NCBI RefSeq assembly: GCF_041595635.1
Contig: NZ_JBFHJW010000015.1
Location: forward strand, 1-64,000
Length of the DNA stretch: 64,000 bases
Source of the DNA: Labilibaculum sp041595635
Lineage (GTDB): Bacteria; Bacteroidota; Bacteroidia; Bacteroidales; Marinifilaceae
Reading direction: 5' to 3'
Under the pieces are notes generated by a model. That model worked only from the letters and a program-made list of their open reading frames with translations. It ran no database searches and was not told where the DNA came from. The translations under genes and the position numbers were made by a program. Of this stretch, positions 36,091 through 45,185 are shown one piece after another (within the stretch, counting starts at the first letter, position 1; every line of letters begins with the position of its first letter).

Positions 36091-38559
36091 TTAATGGTTT
36101 TCTAACTTCAGTGTTTTTGCAGATATCTGCTTTTCACAAGGAAATACTAATTTCATTTCGGTAAATTCATTTTTTGTACTCTGCACGGCAATTTGTCCAT
36201 TCATTCTCTGTACAATTCCTTTACTTATATAAAGACCTAAACCTGAACCTATTCCCGACTGCTTAGTGGTGAAAAAAGGTTCAAAAACATAATTCAAATT
36301 TTCGGTATCAATACCTATCCCATTGTCTTTGACTACAATTACAATATTTTCTTTAACCAAGTCAGTAGTTATCTTTATCCATGCTGATTTTTCCTCACCA
36401 TCAGAATGCGTATATTTATAATCAATTGATTCGTAGGCATTATTTAATATATCCATCATTACTTTTTGGAGTTTGTACTTATTCCCCCTCACATATAAAT
36501 CGTTATTATTGGTTTTAAAGGAAATTTCAACAGATCGTCTCCTGTGCTGTTTCTTTATCAAATTAATTGTTTCATTAACAAGCGATTTCACATTAATAAC
36601 TTCCTGTACATCTTCCTTTTGTGATGAATTGTAGATCCCCACTTGTGATAAACACTTTTTAATTCGATCGATATCAGCAAATACTTGCGAACATTTTTCA
36701 CGGATATACTCTTCATCAATTTTCTTCATCGACAAACGCAACAGTAGGTTATCCATTATCATTGAAATACCCGCTAAAGGCTGATTAATCTCATTTACCA
36801 TCGAACTAGCCATTTTGCCAAGAGATTCTAGCTCAGACTTTTTCAACAATAATTGCCGATGAAAATCATTAACTTTCAACTCTTTTTCGACCTTTTCTTT
36901 TAATTTTTTTGTTTTGTTCGCAAATTCTTTTTCTTGTCGCTTGAACCCTGTAATAATATCCTTATAATTTGTTGACTCTTTTTCAAGCTCTTTATTATCA
37001 ACAATTTCCATCAATATTCCACGCACTCCATTTTCATTGTTTACAATACATGAATGCGCAGCTAAAACTATCCTTTTTAAAGTTTTCTTTTTAGTCTCAA
37101 TAGAAACTAATTCAAAAGCAAAGCCTTTACTTAGGCCAATTAAATTCAACAATTTTTCAACTTTAATTTTCTCATCCTTTCGAAAAAACTTCACAAAATC
37201 AACGTTTTTTTCGTTTCTCAGGTCTTGACACTCTAAAAAGTCACAAGCATAATCATTTACGTAACTGATCTGATTTTTAGAGTTAAGTTCAAAAATGGCC
37301 TTCTCTTTATAAACATCATGTTCCAGACTTAAACTTTCTTTAAAAGTGAATTCCATATCCTTTTCCTTAGAAATATCAGACGCCAATCCGTACAAATTGA
37401 ACACTTTACACTCCAGATTATATTCAGAATATATTTCCAGTTTAAAATATTTCATCTCACCATTGCTATAGGTATAACGGTGTTCAAATTCTAATTTCTG
37501 ATTTTTTTTAGGCAGGTTCAACAAAAGACGCTCGATGGCTTCACGATCGTCAGGATGAGTTTTCAACTTTATTTCTTCAAAAACATTATCGATTTGTGAA
37601 GACTTTATTTCATAGAGTCGCAAGAACTCATCCGAACCACGAATAAGCTTAGAATACGAATCCCATTCAAAACTTCCTATTTGAGCTCTTTTTTGAAGTT
37701 TTCTAGATAAATCCTCTTTCTTAATTAAGGAATCTTTAATTTGTTTTTTTTCCGTTACATCTCTTCCTATGGCCAAATAATAAGTATCTCCAAATTCTAA
37801 TTCCTTACAAATAATCCACTCCAGATAAATAATCTGACCTTTTGGATTTGAAATCTGGCCTTCAATCTTTATACTATTCTCTCTACCGTTTAGTTTTTCA
37901 ACTCCCTGTTTCAACTGATTCAGTAAAATTGGACTAACAGAAGCTACATGATCTTGGGCTATTCCACTCAAGGGATAGTCAAAAAAATTGGTAAGTGTTT
38001 TGTTTGCAAATTCTATTTTATAGGAGCTGTTAATTTTTACAATAAGTTCTGATTGAGCTTCCAAAATAGATCGATAGCTTGAAGCTAAATTTCGTAAATG
38101 CCCTTCTATTAATTCTTTTTCAGATAAAGCTACTTGCAATTTTTCATTCTTAGCTTCAATCAGTTTCCGACTGCAATACAGATCCAAAAAAACAGTCACC
38201 TTATTGAGTAAAATTTTAGCATCAAAGGGCTTCATCACAAAATCAACCCAACCGCAATTGTAGCCTTTAGATTCACTCGTAGCATCAAAAAAACTGGCTG
38301 TTGAAAAAATTATAGGACATAACTTATTAAGCTTTCCACTTCTGATTTTTTGAGCAAGCAAAAAGCCATCCTTTTGTGGCAGCTGTAAATCTAAAATAAC
38401 AAGGGCATATTCTTTCTTTTCAATATATTGTATGTCATTTATAGGAGATTGCACTAAATCCAGATTCACGTTCAATTCGCCTAACAGCGCTTTTAGCAAG
38501 TCTAAATTTTTGGCACAATCATCAACAATCAACAATTGGGGAGTAAAATCCAATTCCAT
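36091..38559 (-). CDS. Hybrid sensor histidine kinase with N-terminal receiver and altered H-box
   Basis: An 822-residue cytoplasmic protein from ATG 38559 (MELDFTPQLLIVDD). The ATG at 38646 adds 29 unlikely residues. An intact receiver (about 7-130; Asp13-Asp14, Asp57 in VILDLQLP, Lys in MKPF) is followed by three PAS-like regions (about 160-280, 300-410 and 430-540). A coiled coil leads to the dimerisation helix GKMASSMVNEINQPLAGI, where Asn589 replaces the phosphoaccepting His of the usual AHEINQPL. The ATPase domain looks intact (MDILNNAYESI, DNGIGID, FEPFFTT, GSGLGLYISKGIV). No transmembrane helix is visible. With the NtrC gene immediately downstream it is probably its regulator, though not by ordinary phosphotransfer from this residue. 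Confidence 0.9.
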   Translation of the reverse strand: MELDFTPQLLIVDDCAKNLDLLKALLGELNVNLDLVQSPINDIQYIEKKEYALVILDLQLPQKDGFLLAQKIRSGKLNKLCPIIFSTASFFDATSESKGYNCGWVDFVMKPFDAKILLNKVTVFLDLYCSRKLIEAKNEKLQVALSEKELIEGHLRNLASSYRSILEAQSELIVKINSSYKIEFANKTLTNFFDYPLSGIAQDHVASVSPILLNQLKQGVEKLNGRENSIKIEGQISNPKGQIIYLEWIICKELEFGDTYYLAIGRDVTEKKQIKDSLIKKEDLSRKLQKRAQIGSFEWDSYSKLIRGSDEFLRLYEIKSSQIDNVFEEIKLKTHPDDREAIERLLLNLPKKNQKLEFEHRYTYSNGEMKYFKLEIYSEYNLECKVFNLYGLASDISKEKDMEFTFKESLSLEHDVYKEKAIFELNSKNQISYVNDYACDFLECQDLRNEKNVDFVKFFRKDEKIKVEKLLNLIGLSKGFAFELVSIETKKKTLKRIVLAAHSCIVNNENGVRGILMEIVDNKELEKESTNYKDIITGFKRQEKEFANKTKKLKEKVEKELKVNDFHRQLLLKKSELESLGKMASSMVNEINQPLAGISMIMDNLLLRLSMKKIDEEYIREKCSQVFADIDRIKKCLSQVGIYNSSQKEDVQEVINVKSLVNETINLIKKQHRRRSVEISFKTNNNDLYVRGNKYKLQKVMMDILNNAYESIDYKYTHSDGEEKSAWIKITTDLVKENIVIVVKDNGIGIDTENLNYVFEPFFTTKQSGIGSGLGLYISKGIVQRMNGQIAVQSTKNEFTEMKLVFPCEKQISAKTLKLENH

Positions 38560-38760
38560 AGGCTTTGAGTTAATTTTGGTTGGATTTAAAAGAAAAATGT
38601 CACGTGATAAGACGATAATTCTTTCAAATCTAGGCTGTTTAACCAAAATTAAAACTATTGCAGAAGAAAATCAACTATTTTATGATTAAACGGAGCATAA
38701 CTGCTTTAGGGATAGATACACAAACGACCAATTATCCAAGAACGACTATCGAAATTTAGA

Positions 38761-39627
38761 TTAACTTGATCTCAAAAGGGAATAAATAGTGCTTTTAATA
38801 TTCTGACTATCAAACACAAAGCCCTCATCAATAAGCCTTTCTGGCATTACTTTCTGTCCTGATAAAAGAACTATAGCACCTTCTCCGAAAATTAGTTTAA
38901 GAACAAAGGCTGGGACATGAAAAAACGCAGGACGATTCAAACAAGCGCTCAATTCTTTGGTATAATTAGCATTTGTAATTAAATCTGGTGCAACCAAATT
39001 ATAAACTCCATGACTATTTTCGTTCGTAATTGCATGCAAATAAGCTTTTTGCAAATCGTTGATATGAACAAATGGAAAGGGCTGATTTCCATTACCTAAT
39101 TTTCCGCCCAAAGCTAGTTTAAACAAAGGCAAAGCTTTGGCAAGTGCGCCTCCTTTATCGCTTAAGACAACACCTAATCGAAAAATTACAGTTCTAACAC
39201 CATGTGTTTCTGTCTCAAGAGCTGCTTTCTCCCAATCCTGACATAGTTTGCCTAAAAAATCATTGGCAAAATTCACACTGCTTTCTTCGTGAATATTTTC
39301 GGTATCGTAAATCCCAACGGCTGAAGTTGAAATGAAGAGATTTGGTTTTATTTTCAGCAAACCAATAGCTGCACTCAGATTTTCGGTGCTAAGAATTCGG
39401 CTATCTCGAAGTATTTTTTTATTTTTCTTATTCCATCGGCAAATAATTGGAGCTCCCGACAAATGAATAATAATCTCACAATTTTGAATAAAATCGGCAA
39501 GGTTCTCAGGTTTACCAAACAACAATTTCCTTGGTATTGAAAGTATATTGGCATTCTGTTCACGCTTTAACATTTGGCGCAAATGCGATCCAACTAAACC
39601 AGAAACTCCGCTAATACCAATTTTCAT
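38761..39627 (-). CDS. TIGR01777-type epimerase (SDR superfamily)
   Basis: A 288-residue extended SDR protein. The N-terminal nucleotide-binding motif is GISGVSGLVGSHL (about 3-15). IIHLSGAPI, STSAVGIYD, RLGVVLSDKGGAL and the C-terminal EGAIVLLSGQKVMPERLIDEGF are typical of the TIGR01777/YfcH family. The length is normal. The reaction is unknown for the family. It ends the folP-cdaA-epimerase series, starting 10 bases after the cdaA stop, and is probably cotranscribed with them. Confidence 0.88.
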   Translation of the reverse strand: MKIGISGVSGLVGSHLRQMLKREQNANILSIPRKLLFGKPENLADFIQNCEIIIHLSGAPIICRWNKKNKKILRDSRILSTENLSAAIGLLKIKPNLFISTSAVGIYDTENIHEESSVNFANDFLGKLCQDWEKAALETETHGVRTVIFRLGVVLSDKGGALAKALPLFKLALGGKLGNGNQPFPFVHINDLQKAYLHAITNENSHGVYNLVAPDLITNANYTKELSACLNRPAFFHVPAFVLKLIFGEGAIVLLSGQKVMPERLIDEGFVFDSQNIKSTIYSLLRSS

Positions 39628-39637
39628 TTGTCAATTT

Positions 39638-40429
39638 TTAAATAATGAAACCTGAAAAATCACCCTCCAAAAATTTCCTCAACTCTGCTGGCGTAATTCG
39701 CACCTTTATGTTGCCACCCATTACGTAAGAAATATTCCCCGTTTCTTCCGAAACTGTAATTACATGAGCATCCGTTGCCTGACTCATTCCAATGGCTGCT
39801 CTGTGTCGCAAGCCTAAACTTCCAGGTATATTCATATTGTCGGTTACTGGCAATATGCAACGAGCTGCAAGCAATCTATTATTAACCCAAATAACAGCAC
39901 CATCATGAAGAGGTGAATTTTTAAAAAATAAGGTCTCTATCAAATTTTTAGAAACTCTTGCCTTTAAGATCTGCCCTGTTTCTGCGTAAGACTGTAAATC
40001 TGTGTTTTTTCCAATTACAATTAAAGCCCCAGTTCTAGTTTTCGCCATGTGTTCACAGGCACTTATAATCGATCGAATTTCAATATCGGGAATCACTCTT
40101 TCATCGATAGAAAACCAGTTACTCAAGGTAATCTTCTGACTCACATTATACTTGGAACCAAGCATAAGAAGAAATCGTCGGACTTCTGGCTGAAATACTA
40201 TTATTAATGCAATTACACCAACACCAATGAACTGCCCTAGAATATTACTAAGCAATTCCATATTTAAAGCACGTACCAACAGCCACATTAGGTAAAAAAG
40301 AGACAGTCCTACAAAAATATTGATAGCAACAGTTCCTTTAACTAACATGTATACCTGATACAATAAAAAGGCTACAAATAATATGTCAATAATATCAAAA
40401 AATCCAAGTGTAATGAATGCAGTGGTCAT
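39638..40429 (-). CDS. cdaA: Diadenylate cyclase CdaA
   Basis: A 263-residue membrane-bound enzyme that makes cyclic di-AMP from two ATP. Three N-terminal membrane helices (about 8-30, 35-55 and 60-80) precede the DAC domain. Catalytic motifs are Asp176-Gly-Ala in HDGAVIW and Arg208-His-Arg in LRHRAAIG. CdaA is often followed by a ybbR-like regulator. Here none is adjacent: folP lies upstream, which I recall as the common Bacteroidota arrangement, and an SDR epimerase lies downstream. Confidence 0.95.
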   Translation of the reverse strand: MTTAFITLGFFDIIDILFVAFLLYQVYMLVKGTVAINIFVGLSLFYLMWLLVRALNMELLSNILGQFIGVGVIALIIVFQPEVRRFLLMLGSKYNVSQKITLSNWFSIDERVIPDIEIRSIISACEHMAKTRTGALIVIGKNTDLQSYAETGQILKARVSKNLIETLFFKNSPLHDGAVIWVNNRLLAARCILPVTDNMNIPGSLGLRHRAAIGMSQATDAHVITVSEETGNISYVMGGNIKVRITPAELRKFLEGDFSGFII

Positions 40430-40480
40430 TGTTTTCTATTAAATTCTATTGTAACAAAATTACAATTTTATTGGACATAT

Positions 40481-41362
40481 TTACTCCTTAAAGGATTTGA
40501 TCTTAGAATAGAGCTGAACACATTCAAAAGCTTCTTTCACATCATGAGTTCGCAAAACGGCAGCTCCCTTTTGTAAAGCAGCCATATGCAAAGCTGTAGT
40601 CCCATTTAAACTGGACGAAGGATCTCCACCTAAAAACTTATATATCATCGACTTACGAGAGATTCCAGCAAGTATTGGCAATTGAAACGCATTAAAATCC
40701 TGCAACTTAGATAAAATTTCATAATTATGATCCAATGTCTTTCCGAATCCAAATCCAGGATCGAGAATAATGTCTGTGGCTCCTAAATCGTTTAATTTTT
40801 TAATTCTGGATCTAAAAAAACTAAGCACTTCTTTCATTAGATCTACATAAACCGGATTTTGCTGCATTGTTTGAGGTTGTCCCTGAATGTGCATCATAAT
40901 GTAAGGAATCTTGAGTTCTCCAATAAGTGCAAACATATTGTCATCCATGGTTCCTCCAGAAATATCGTTGATGATACAAGGACCAAATTCCGCTACCACT
41001 TTTCTTGCAACCTCCGACCGAAAAGTGTCAATGGATAAAATTGCACTGGGAAACTCTTTACAAATAAATTCGAGAGCAGGAAGCATTCGCTCAAGCTCCT
41101 CTCTTTCTGTCACAATTGCTGCTCCTGGCCTTGTAGAATATGCTCCAAGATCTATTATTTTTGCTCCTTCTGAAATAATTTGCTCCGATCTTTTCAAAAT
41201 AGAAGTTTTATCCAGATAGGAACCTCCATCGTAAAATGAGTCTGGAGTAAGGTTCAGAATCCCCATTACAATGGGTTTTTCAAAATTAATTGATTTATCA
41301 CCACACTTAATGGAATAATTATCGCTGTTAAAACAATTAGTTTTATAATTTTGCATTACCAT
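40481..41362 (-). CDS. folP: Dihydropteroate synthase
   Basis: A 293-residue enzyme condensing p-aminobenzoate with dihydropterin pyrophosphate in folate synthesis. Signatures are IVMGILNLTPDSFYDGGSY, IIDLGAYSTRPGA, ILSIDTFRSEVA, DPGFGFGKT (LDPGFGFGKTLDHNYEIL) and AGISRKSMI. I take ATG 41362 (or 41356) as the start, because the 41407 frame adds residues that overlap the divergent promoter region. It is the first gene before cdaA. The target residues of sulfonamides look conserved. Confidence 0.95.
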   Translation of the reverse strand: MVMQNYKTNCFNSDNYSIKCGDKSINFEKPIVMGILNLTPDSFYDGGSYLDKTSILKRSEQIISEGAKIIDLGAYSTRPGAAIVTEREELERMLPALEFICKEFPSAILSIDTFRSEVARKVVAEFGPCIINDISGGTMDDNMFALIGELKIPYIMMHIQGQPQTMQQNPVYVDLMKEVLSFFRSRIKKLNDLGATDIILDPGFGFGKTLDHNYEILSKLQDFNAFQLPILAGISRKSMIYKFLGGDPSSSLNGTTALHMAALQKGAAVLRTHDVKEAFECVQLYSKIKSFKE

Positions 41363-41456
41363 TTTTTTTTGAACAAATTCCGAAGCAAAAGTAAAACAAA
41401 ATACCAAGGCTTAAGCTAGATTTTATCTTTTACAAGGAATATTTCTAAAACAAATT

Positions 41457-41999
41457 ATGAATAAAACAGACCAACAGTACAATTCGATTATAAAAATCTG
41501 TACCGAAATTTTCACTAAAAAAATGCACGATTATGGAACTGCCTGGCGAATTCTTCGTCCGAGTTCCATAACCGATCAGATATACATAAAAGCTCAACGA
41601 ATTAGAAGTATCGAAACCAAAGGGGTAAGCAAAATCGAAGACAACATTCGCGATGAATTTATCGGCATTGTGAATTATGCCATCATGGGAATTATACAAC
41701 TAGATCTTGGTCCTTCAGAGGAGGAACTTCCTAACGAAAAAGCTCTTGACTTGTACTCAAATCTCTTTCTTCAGGCTAAAAAGTTGATGGAAGCAAAAAA
41801 TCACGATTACGATGAAGCCTGGAGAAGCATGAGAGTAAGCTCCTATACCGATCTCATATTGATGAAAATTAATCGAACCAAGCAAATTGAAGATTTAAAA
41901 GGTAAAACCTTAATATCGGAAGGCATTGACGCCAACTATTTTGATATGATTAATTACGCCGTTTTTGGTCTTATTAAAATTGAATTCGAAAACGCTTAA
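41457..41999 (+). CDS. DUF1599 protein with an internal duplication
   Basis: A 180-residue protein matching DUF1599, a nucleotide-modification-associated domain often found in Bacteroidota. Two units of about 70 residues are seen: first KKMHDYGTAWRILRPSSITDQIYIKAQRI to IVNYAIMGIIQLDL (about 20-86), second AKNHDYDEAWRSMRVSSYTDLILMKINR to MINYAVFGLIKIEF (about 108-178). Conserved His-Asp-Tyr, Trp-Arg, Asp and Asn-Tyr-Ala positions suggest a helical, possibly metal-binding active site. It begins the DUF1599-MauE/DoxX-tpiA series. The function is unknown. Confidence 0.85.
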   Translation: MNKTDQQYNSIIKICTEIFTKKMHDYGTAWRILRPSSITDQIYIKAQRIRSIETKGVSKIEDNIRDEFIGIVNYAIMGIIQLDLGPSEEELPNEKALDLYSNLFLQAKKLMEAKNHDYDEAWRSMRVSSYTDLILMKINRTKQIEDLKGKTLISEGIDANYFDMINYAVFGLIKIEFENA

Positions 42000-42009
42000 G
42001 CTTTGTAAA

Positions 42010-43266
42010 ATGAAGAGAATCGCCCAAATTACTTTTCGCCTCTTTGTAGGATTGACTTTTATTTTCTCTGGATTCGTAAAAGCCATTGATCCTTTGGGTT
42101 CAACCTATAAATTCACCGATTATTTTCTAGCCTTTGGCATGGATAGCCTAAAAGAAATTGCTTTTCCTTTAGCAATTCTTCTGTCTACTCTTGAATTTAC
42201 AGTAGGAATGTCGCTGGTTTTCAACAGCCGAAAAAATATTTTTGTATGGATTGCCCTTCTTTTCATGCTCTTTTTCACGCCTCTTACCTTGGTTTTAGCC
42301 TTAACCAATCCGGTGAGCGATTGTGGATGCTTTGGAGATGCCTGGGTGCTAACCAATTGGGAAACATTCTGGAAAAACATTCTAATTCTTGCTTGTACAT
42401 TATTCATTTTTTGGAAACGAAAAAATGACGAAAATAAAAACCCAATTTGGGAACAGAACCTGCTCTTAGCATTTGCAATTCTTGTGGCTGGAACCCTTTC
42501 GTTTTACTCATATCGTCATTTACCAATTATCGACTTCAGACCCTACCACATTGGTGCCAACATTGGCGAAGGAATGAGAATTCCCGAAGATGCACCTTCG
42601 GATGAATACAAAAGTCTTTTTACTTATGAAAAAGATGGTATTACAAAGGAGTTTGACGAAACCAATTACCCATGGCAAGATACAACTTGGAAATTTGTTA
42701 ATTCTGAGCAAATAAAAATAAAAGAAGGTTACACTCCACCAATTCATGATTTCTCCATTTCAAATGATAAAAATGGAGATATTACCGATATGGTTTTAAA
42801 TCACGAAGGCTATACCTTTTTATTTGTATCAAAGGAACTTTCTAAAATTAATGATGTTACAATAAATAAAGTTATAAATTTGGCTCTATACTCTTTGAAT
42901 TACGATGTTCAGTTTGTTGCGATAACAGCATCAGGTAAACAAGAAATAGAAGACTTCACTTTAGAATATGAATTGCCATTTGAGTTTTACAATACCGATG
43001 AAATTCAATTAAAAACAATTGTTCGTTCCAATCCAGGCTTAGTGCTGCTAAAAAAAGGAACTATAATAGACAAATGGCATTTTAGAGATTTTCCTGATGC
43101 AAATCTTATTCAAGGAGATCTTGCAGCCAGTTCAATCACTAAACATCAAACAATAAATATCAAACTATTAATAATAAGTATAACATCCACATTGCTTTTG
43201 CTTCTTGTTCTTTTCCGATTGATTAGAATTCGATTTGCAAGAGAAAAAAACAGATTACGATTATGA
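42010..43266 (+). CDS. BT_3928-type MauE/DoxX-like membrane protein with a thioredoxin-like domain
   Basis: A 418-residue membrane protein from ATG 42010 (MKRIAQITFRLFVGLTF). The in-frame ATG at 41965 lies inside the upstream gene. The first 145 residues form a four-helix DoxX/MauE domain (IFSGFVKAIDPLGSTYKF, then NPVSDCGCFGDAW with a Cys-Gly-Cys pair). A further membrane helix lies near 155-170, then a soluble thioredoxin-like region (DITDMVLNHEGYTFLFVS, then SNPGLVLLKKGTIIDKWHF) without a CxxC pair, then a C-terminal membrane helix. A redox role in the envelope is plausible. Its stop overlaps the tpiA start by four bases. Confidence 0.85.
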   Translation: MKRIAQITFRLFVGLTFIFSGFVKAIDPLGSTYKFTDYFLAFGMDSLKEIAFPLAILLSTLEFTVGMSLVFNSRKNIFVWIALLFMLFFTPLTLVLALTNPVSDCGCFGDAWVLTNWETFWKNILILACTLFIFWKRKNDENKNPIWEQNLLLAFAILVAGTLSFYSYRHLPIIDFRPYHIGANIGEGMRIPEDAPSDEYKSLFTYEKDGITKEFDETNYPWQDTTWKFVNSEQIKIKEGYTPPIHDFSISNDKNGDITDMVLNHEGYTFLFVSKELSKINDVTINKVINLALYSLNYDVQFVAITASGKQEIEDFTLEYELPFEFYNTDEIQLKTIVRSNPGLVLLKKGTIIDKWHFRDFPDANLIQGDLAASSITKHQTINIKLLIISITSTLLLLLVLFRLIRIRFAREKNRLRL

Positions 43267-44018
43267 GAAAAAAAATTGTTGCAGGAAACTGGAAAATGAA
43301 TAATACCCTTGAAGAAGGTGTTAAATTGGCGGGACAAATCAATGATTTAGTTGAAAAAACAGATCTTAATGGTGTTGATGTTGTTATTGGAACTCCATTC
43401 ATTCACCTTGCAGAAGTAAACAAACTTGTTGGTGATAAAATTGGTGTAGCAGCTCAAAACTGTGCTGACGAAGTAAGCGGTGCTTACACAGGAGAGGTTT
43501 CAGCTTCTATGATCAAATCAACAGGAAGCAAATATGTAATTTTAGGTCACTCTGAGCGCAGAGAATATTATGGCGAAACCAGTGCTAAATTGGTAAAAAA
43601 AGTAAAACTAAGTCTCGAAAATGGATTAACTCCAATTTTCTGTTTTGGTGAAGTTTTAGAAGAACGTCAATCAGAAAAACATTTTGACGTTGTAAAAAGT
43701 CAGATTGCTGAAGGATTATTCAACTTATCAGCTGAAGATTTCGGAAAAATCATCTTAGCTTACGAACCAGTTTGGGCAATTGGAACTGGTGTTACTGCTT
43801 CTTCAGCTCAGGCTCAAGAAATGCATGCTTTTATTCGTAAAACATTAGTAGCTCAATATGGTCAAGAAGTAGCCGACAACACATCTATTCTTTATGGTGG
43901 AAGTTGCAAGCCTTCAAATGCTAAAGAATTATTCGAAAACCCAGATGTTGACGGAGGCTTAATTGGTGGAGCTTCGTTAAATGCTGAAGATTTCATGGGT
44001 ATTATTACTGCTTTTTAA
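43263..44018 (+). CDS. tpiA: Triosephosphate isomerase
   Basis: A 251-residue glycolytic enzyme interconverting dihydroxyacetone phosphate and glyceraldehyde-3-phosphate. Catalytic segments are GNWKMN (Lys at about 11), ILGHSERR (His at about 96), YEPVWAIGTG (Glu at about 168) and the phosphate loop YGGSCKPSNA with GGASL. The ATGA overlap with the upstream gene indicates translational coupling. A terminator follows. Confidence 0.98.
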   Translation: MRKKIVAGNWKMNNTLEEGVKLAGQINDLVEKTDLNGVDVVIGTPFIHLAEVNKLVGDKIGVAAQNCADEVSGAYTGEVSASMIKSTGSKYVILGHSERREYYGETSAKLVKKVKLSLENGLTPIFCFGEVLEERQSEKHFDVVKSQIAEGLFNLSAEDFGKIILAYEPVWAIGTGVTASSAQAQEMHAFIRKTLVAQYGQEVADNTSILYGGSCKPSNAKELFENPDVDGGLIGGASLNAEDFMGIITAF

Positions 44019-44037
44019 TCGCGGTACCACACATACA

Positions 44038-44070
44038 AAAAGCCGATACTTATGTGTCGGCTTTTATTTT
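44038..44070 (+). terminator. Terminator after tpiA
   Basis: AAAAGCCGATA-CTTATG-TGTCGGCTTTT hairpin (one G-T pair) followed by ATTTTTTG, about 20 bases past the tpiA stop. Confidence 0.85.
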
Positions 44071-44213
44071 TTGATTCAAAAAATTACAGATACTCAGCAT
44101 CGTAAGAAACATTTTGAGAAGCTAAAACCGATAGGATTAAGTCATTAGTATGAATTAACTTTCCTTTGAGGATGTTTTTTTGAGTATCAACTTACAAGTT
44201 TAAGAGCAACACA

Positions 44214-45056
44214 ATGGATTATATCGAACTAAAATGCCAAATAAAACCCTTCTCCGAAGAGATCGCAGAAATAGTCATTGCCGAATTAGGTGAATTGGAT
44301 TACGAAAGTTTTACACAAAGCGATGATGCCGTAGAAGCATACATAAAGGCTCCTTTATTCGACATGAATGCAGTTGAGCAACTAAGTATAAACCATTTGC
44401 CAAACGCTCCTTTTTCACTGACTTATTCGCACAAAACTCATGAAGCGAAAGACTGGAACGCAGTTTGGGAATCTAATTTTAAACCCGTAATTATTTCCAA
44501 TAAAGTGGTGATAAGAGCTTCTTTTCACACCAACTTACCCAAAGTTCCCTACGACATTGTTATCGATCCTAAAATGTCATTTGGGACAGGACACCATTCT
44601 ACAACTTCATTAATGATACAAAGCATTTTGGAATCAGATTTAGAAGGAAAAACAGTATTAGATATGGGATGTGGAACTAGCTTACTAGCTATTTTAGCAT
44701 CGAAACGAAAAGCCAAAAAAGTTGATGCAATTGACATTGACGAATGGCCTTACAAAAATTCCCTTGAAAACATTAAAAACAATAAGGCTGAAAATGTTTC
44801 GGTTTTTCTTGGCGATGCAGCTTTACTGAAAGACAAAAAATACGATCTTATTTTAGCCAACATCAACAGAAACATCCTTCTTAACGATATGAAACATTAC
44901 GTAAATTGTCTTCCAAAAGGAGGAGAATTAATCATGAGTGGTTTCTATACTGAAGATTTAAAGTACATTCAAGAGGAAGCTGAAAAAAACAACTTGCAAT
45001 ATATCAGTCATAAAGTTGATTTAAACTGGGTGGCTGTTCGTTTTCAGAAAAAGTAA
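44214..45056 (+). CDS. prmA: Ribosomal protein L11 methyltransferase
   Basis: A 280-residue SAM-dependent methyltransferase that trimethylates ribosomal protein L11. The family's DPKMSFGTGHHSTT motif (about 119-132) precedes the SAM-binding VLDMGCGTSLLAILASKRKAKKVDAIDID, with ILANINRNIL as motif IV. The N-terminal substrate-binding region is shorter than in E. coli, as in other Bacteroidota. It is separated from tpiA by a terminator and 144 bases. Confidence 0.93.
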   Translation: MDYIELKCQIKPFSEEIAEIVIAELGELDYESFTQSDDAVEAYIKAPLFDMNAVEQLSINHLPNAPFSLTYSHKTHEAKDWNAVWESNFKPVIISNKVVIRASFHTNLPKVPYDIVIDPKMSFGTGHHSTTSLMIQSILESDLEGKTVLDMGCGTSLLAILASKRKAKKVDAIDIDEWPYKNSLENIKNNKAENVSVFLGDAALLKDKKYDLILANINRNILLNDMKHYVNCLPKGGELIMSGFYTEDLKYIQEEAEKNNLQYISHKVDLNWVAVRFQKK

Positions 45057-45069
45057 AATATTACACACT

Positions 45070-45118
45070 TGCCGGTTTCTGCACCTCAAAAATGAGCATA
45101 CAGAACCGGTATTTTTCT
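45070..45118 (+). terminator. Probable terminator after prmA
   Basis: GCCGGTTTCTG (45071-45081) pairs with CAGAACCGGT (45101-45110) with one bulged base and a 19-base loop, followed by ATTTTTCTTTT. Confidence 0.6.
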
Positions 45119-45131
45119 TTTCATAGTTCGG

Positions 45132-45139
45132 TAAATTTG
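45132..45139 (+). promoter_or_regulatory. Candidate -7 element of the 1489-residue protein gene
   Basis: TAAATTTG matches TAnnTTTG exactly, 46 bases upstream of the start codon. No clear -33 partner is seen. Confidence 0.4.
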
Positions 45140-45185
45140 TTAAATTGTCGAGGCAAATAATTCCCCACATGAAACTACATTTACA

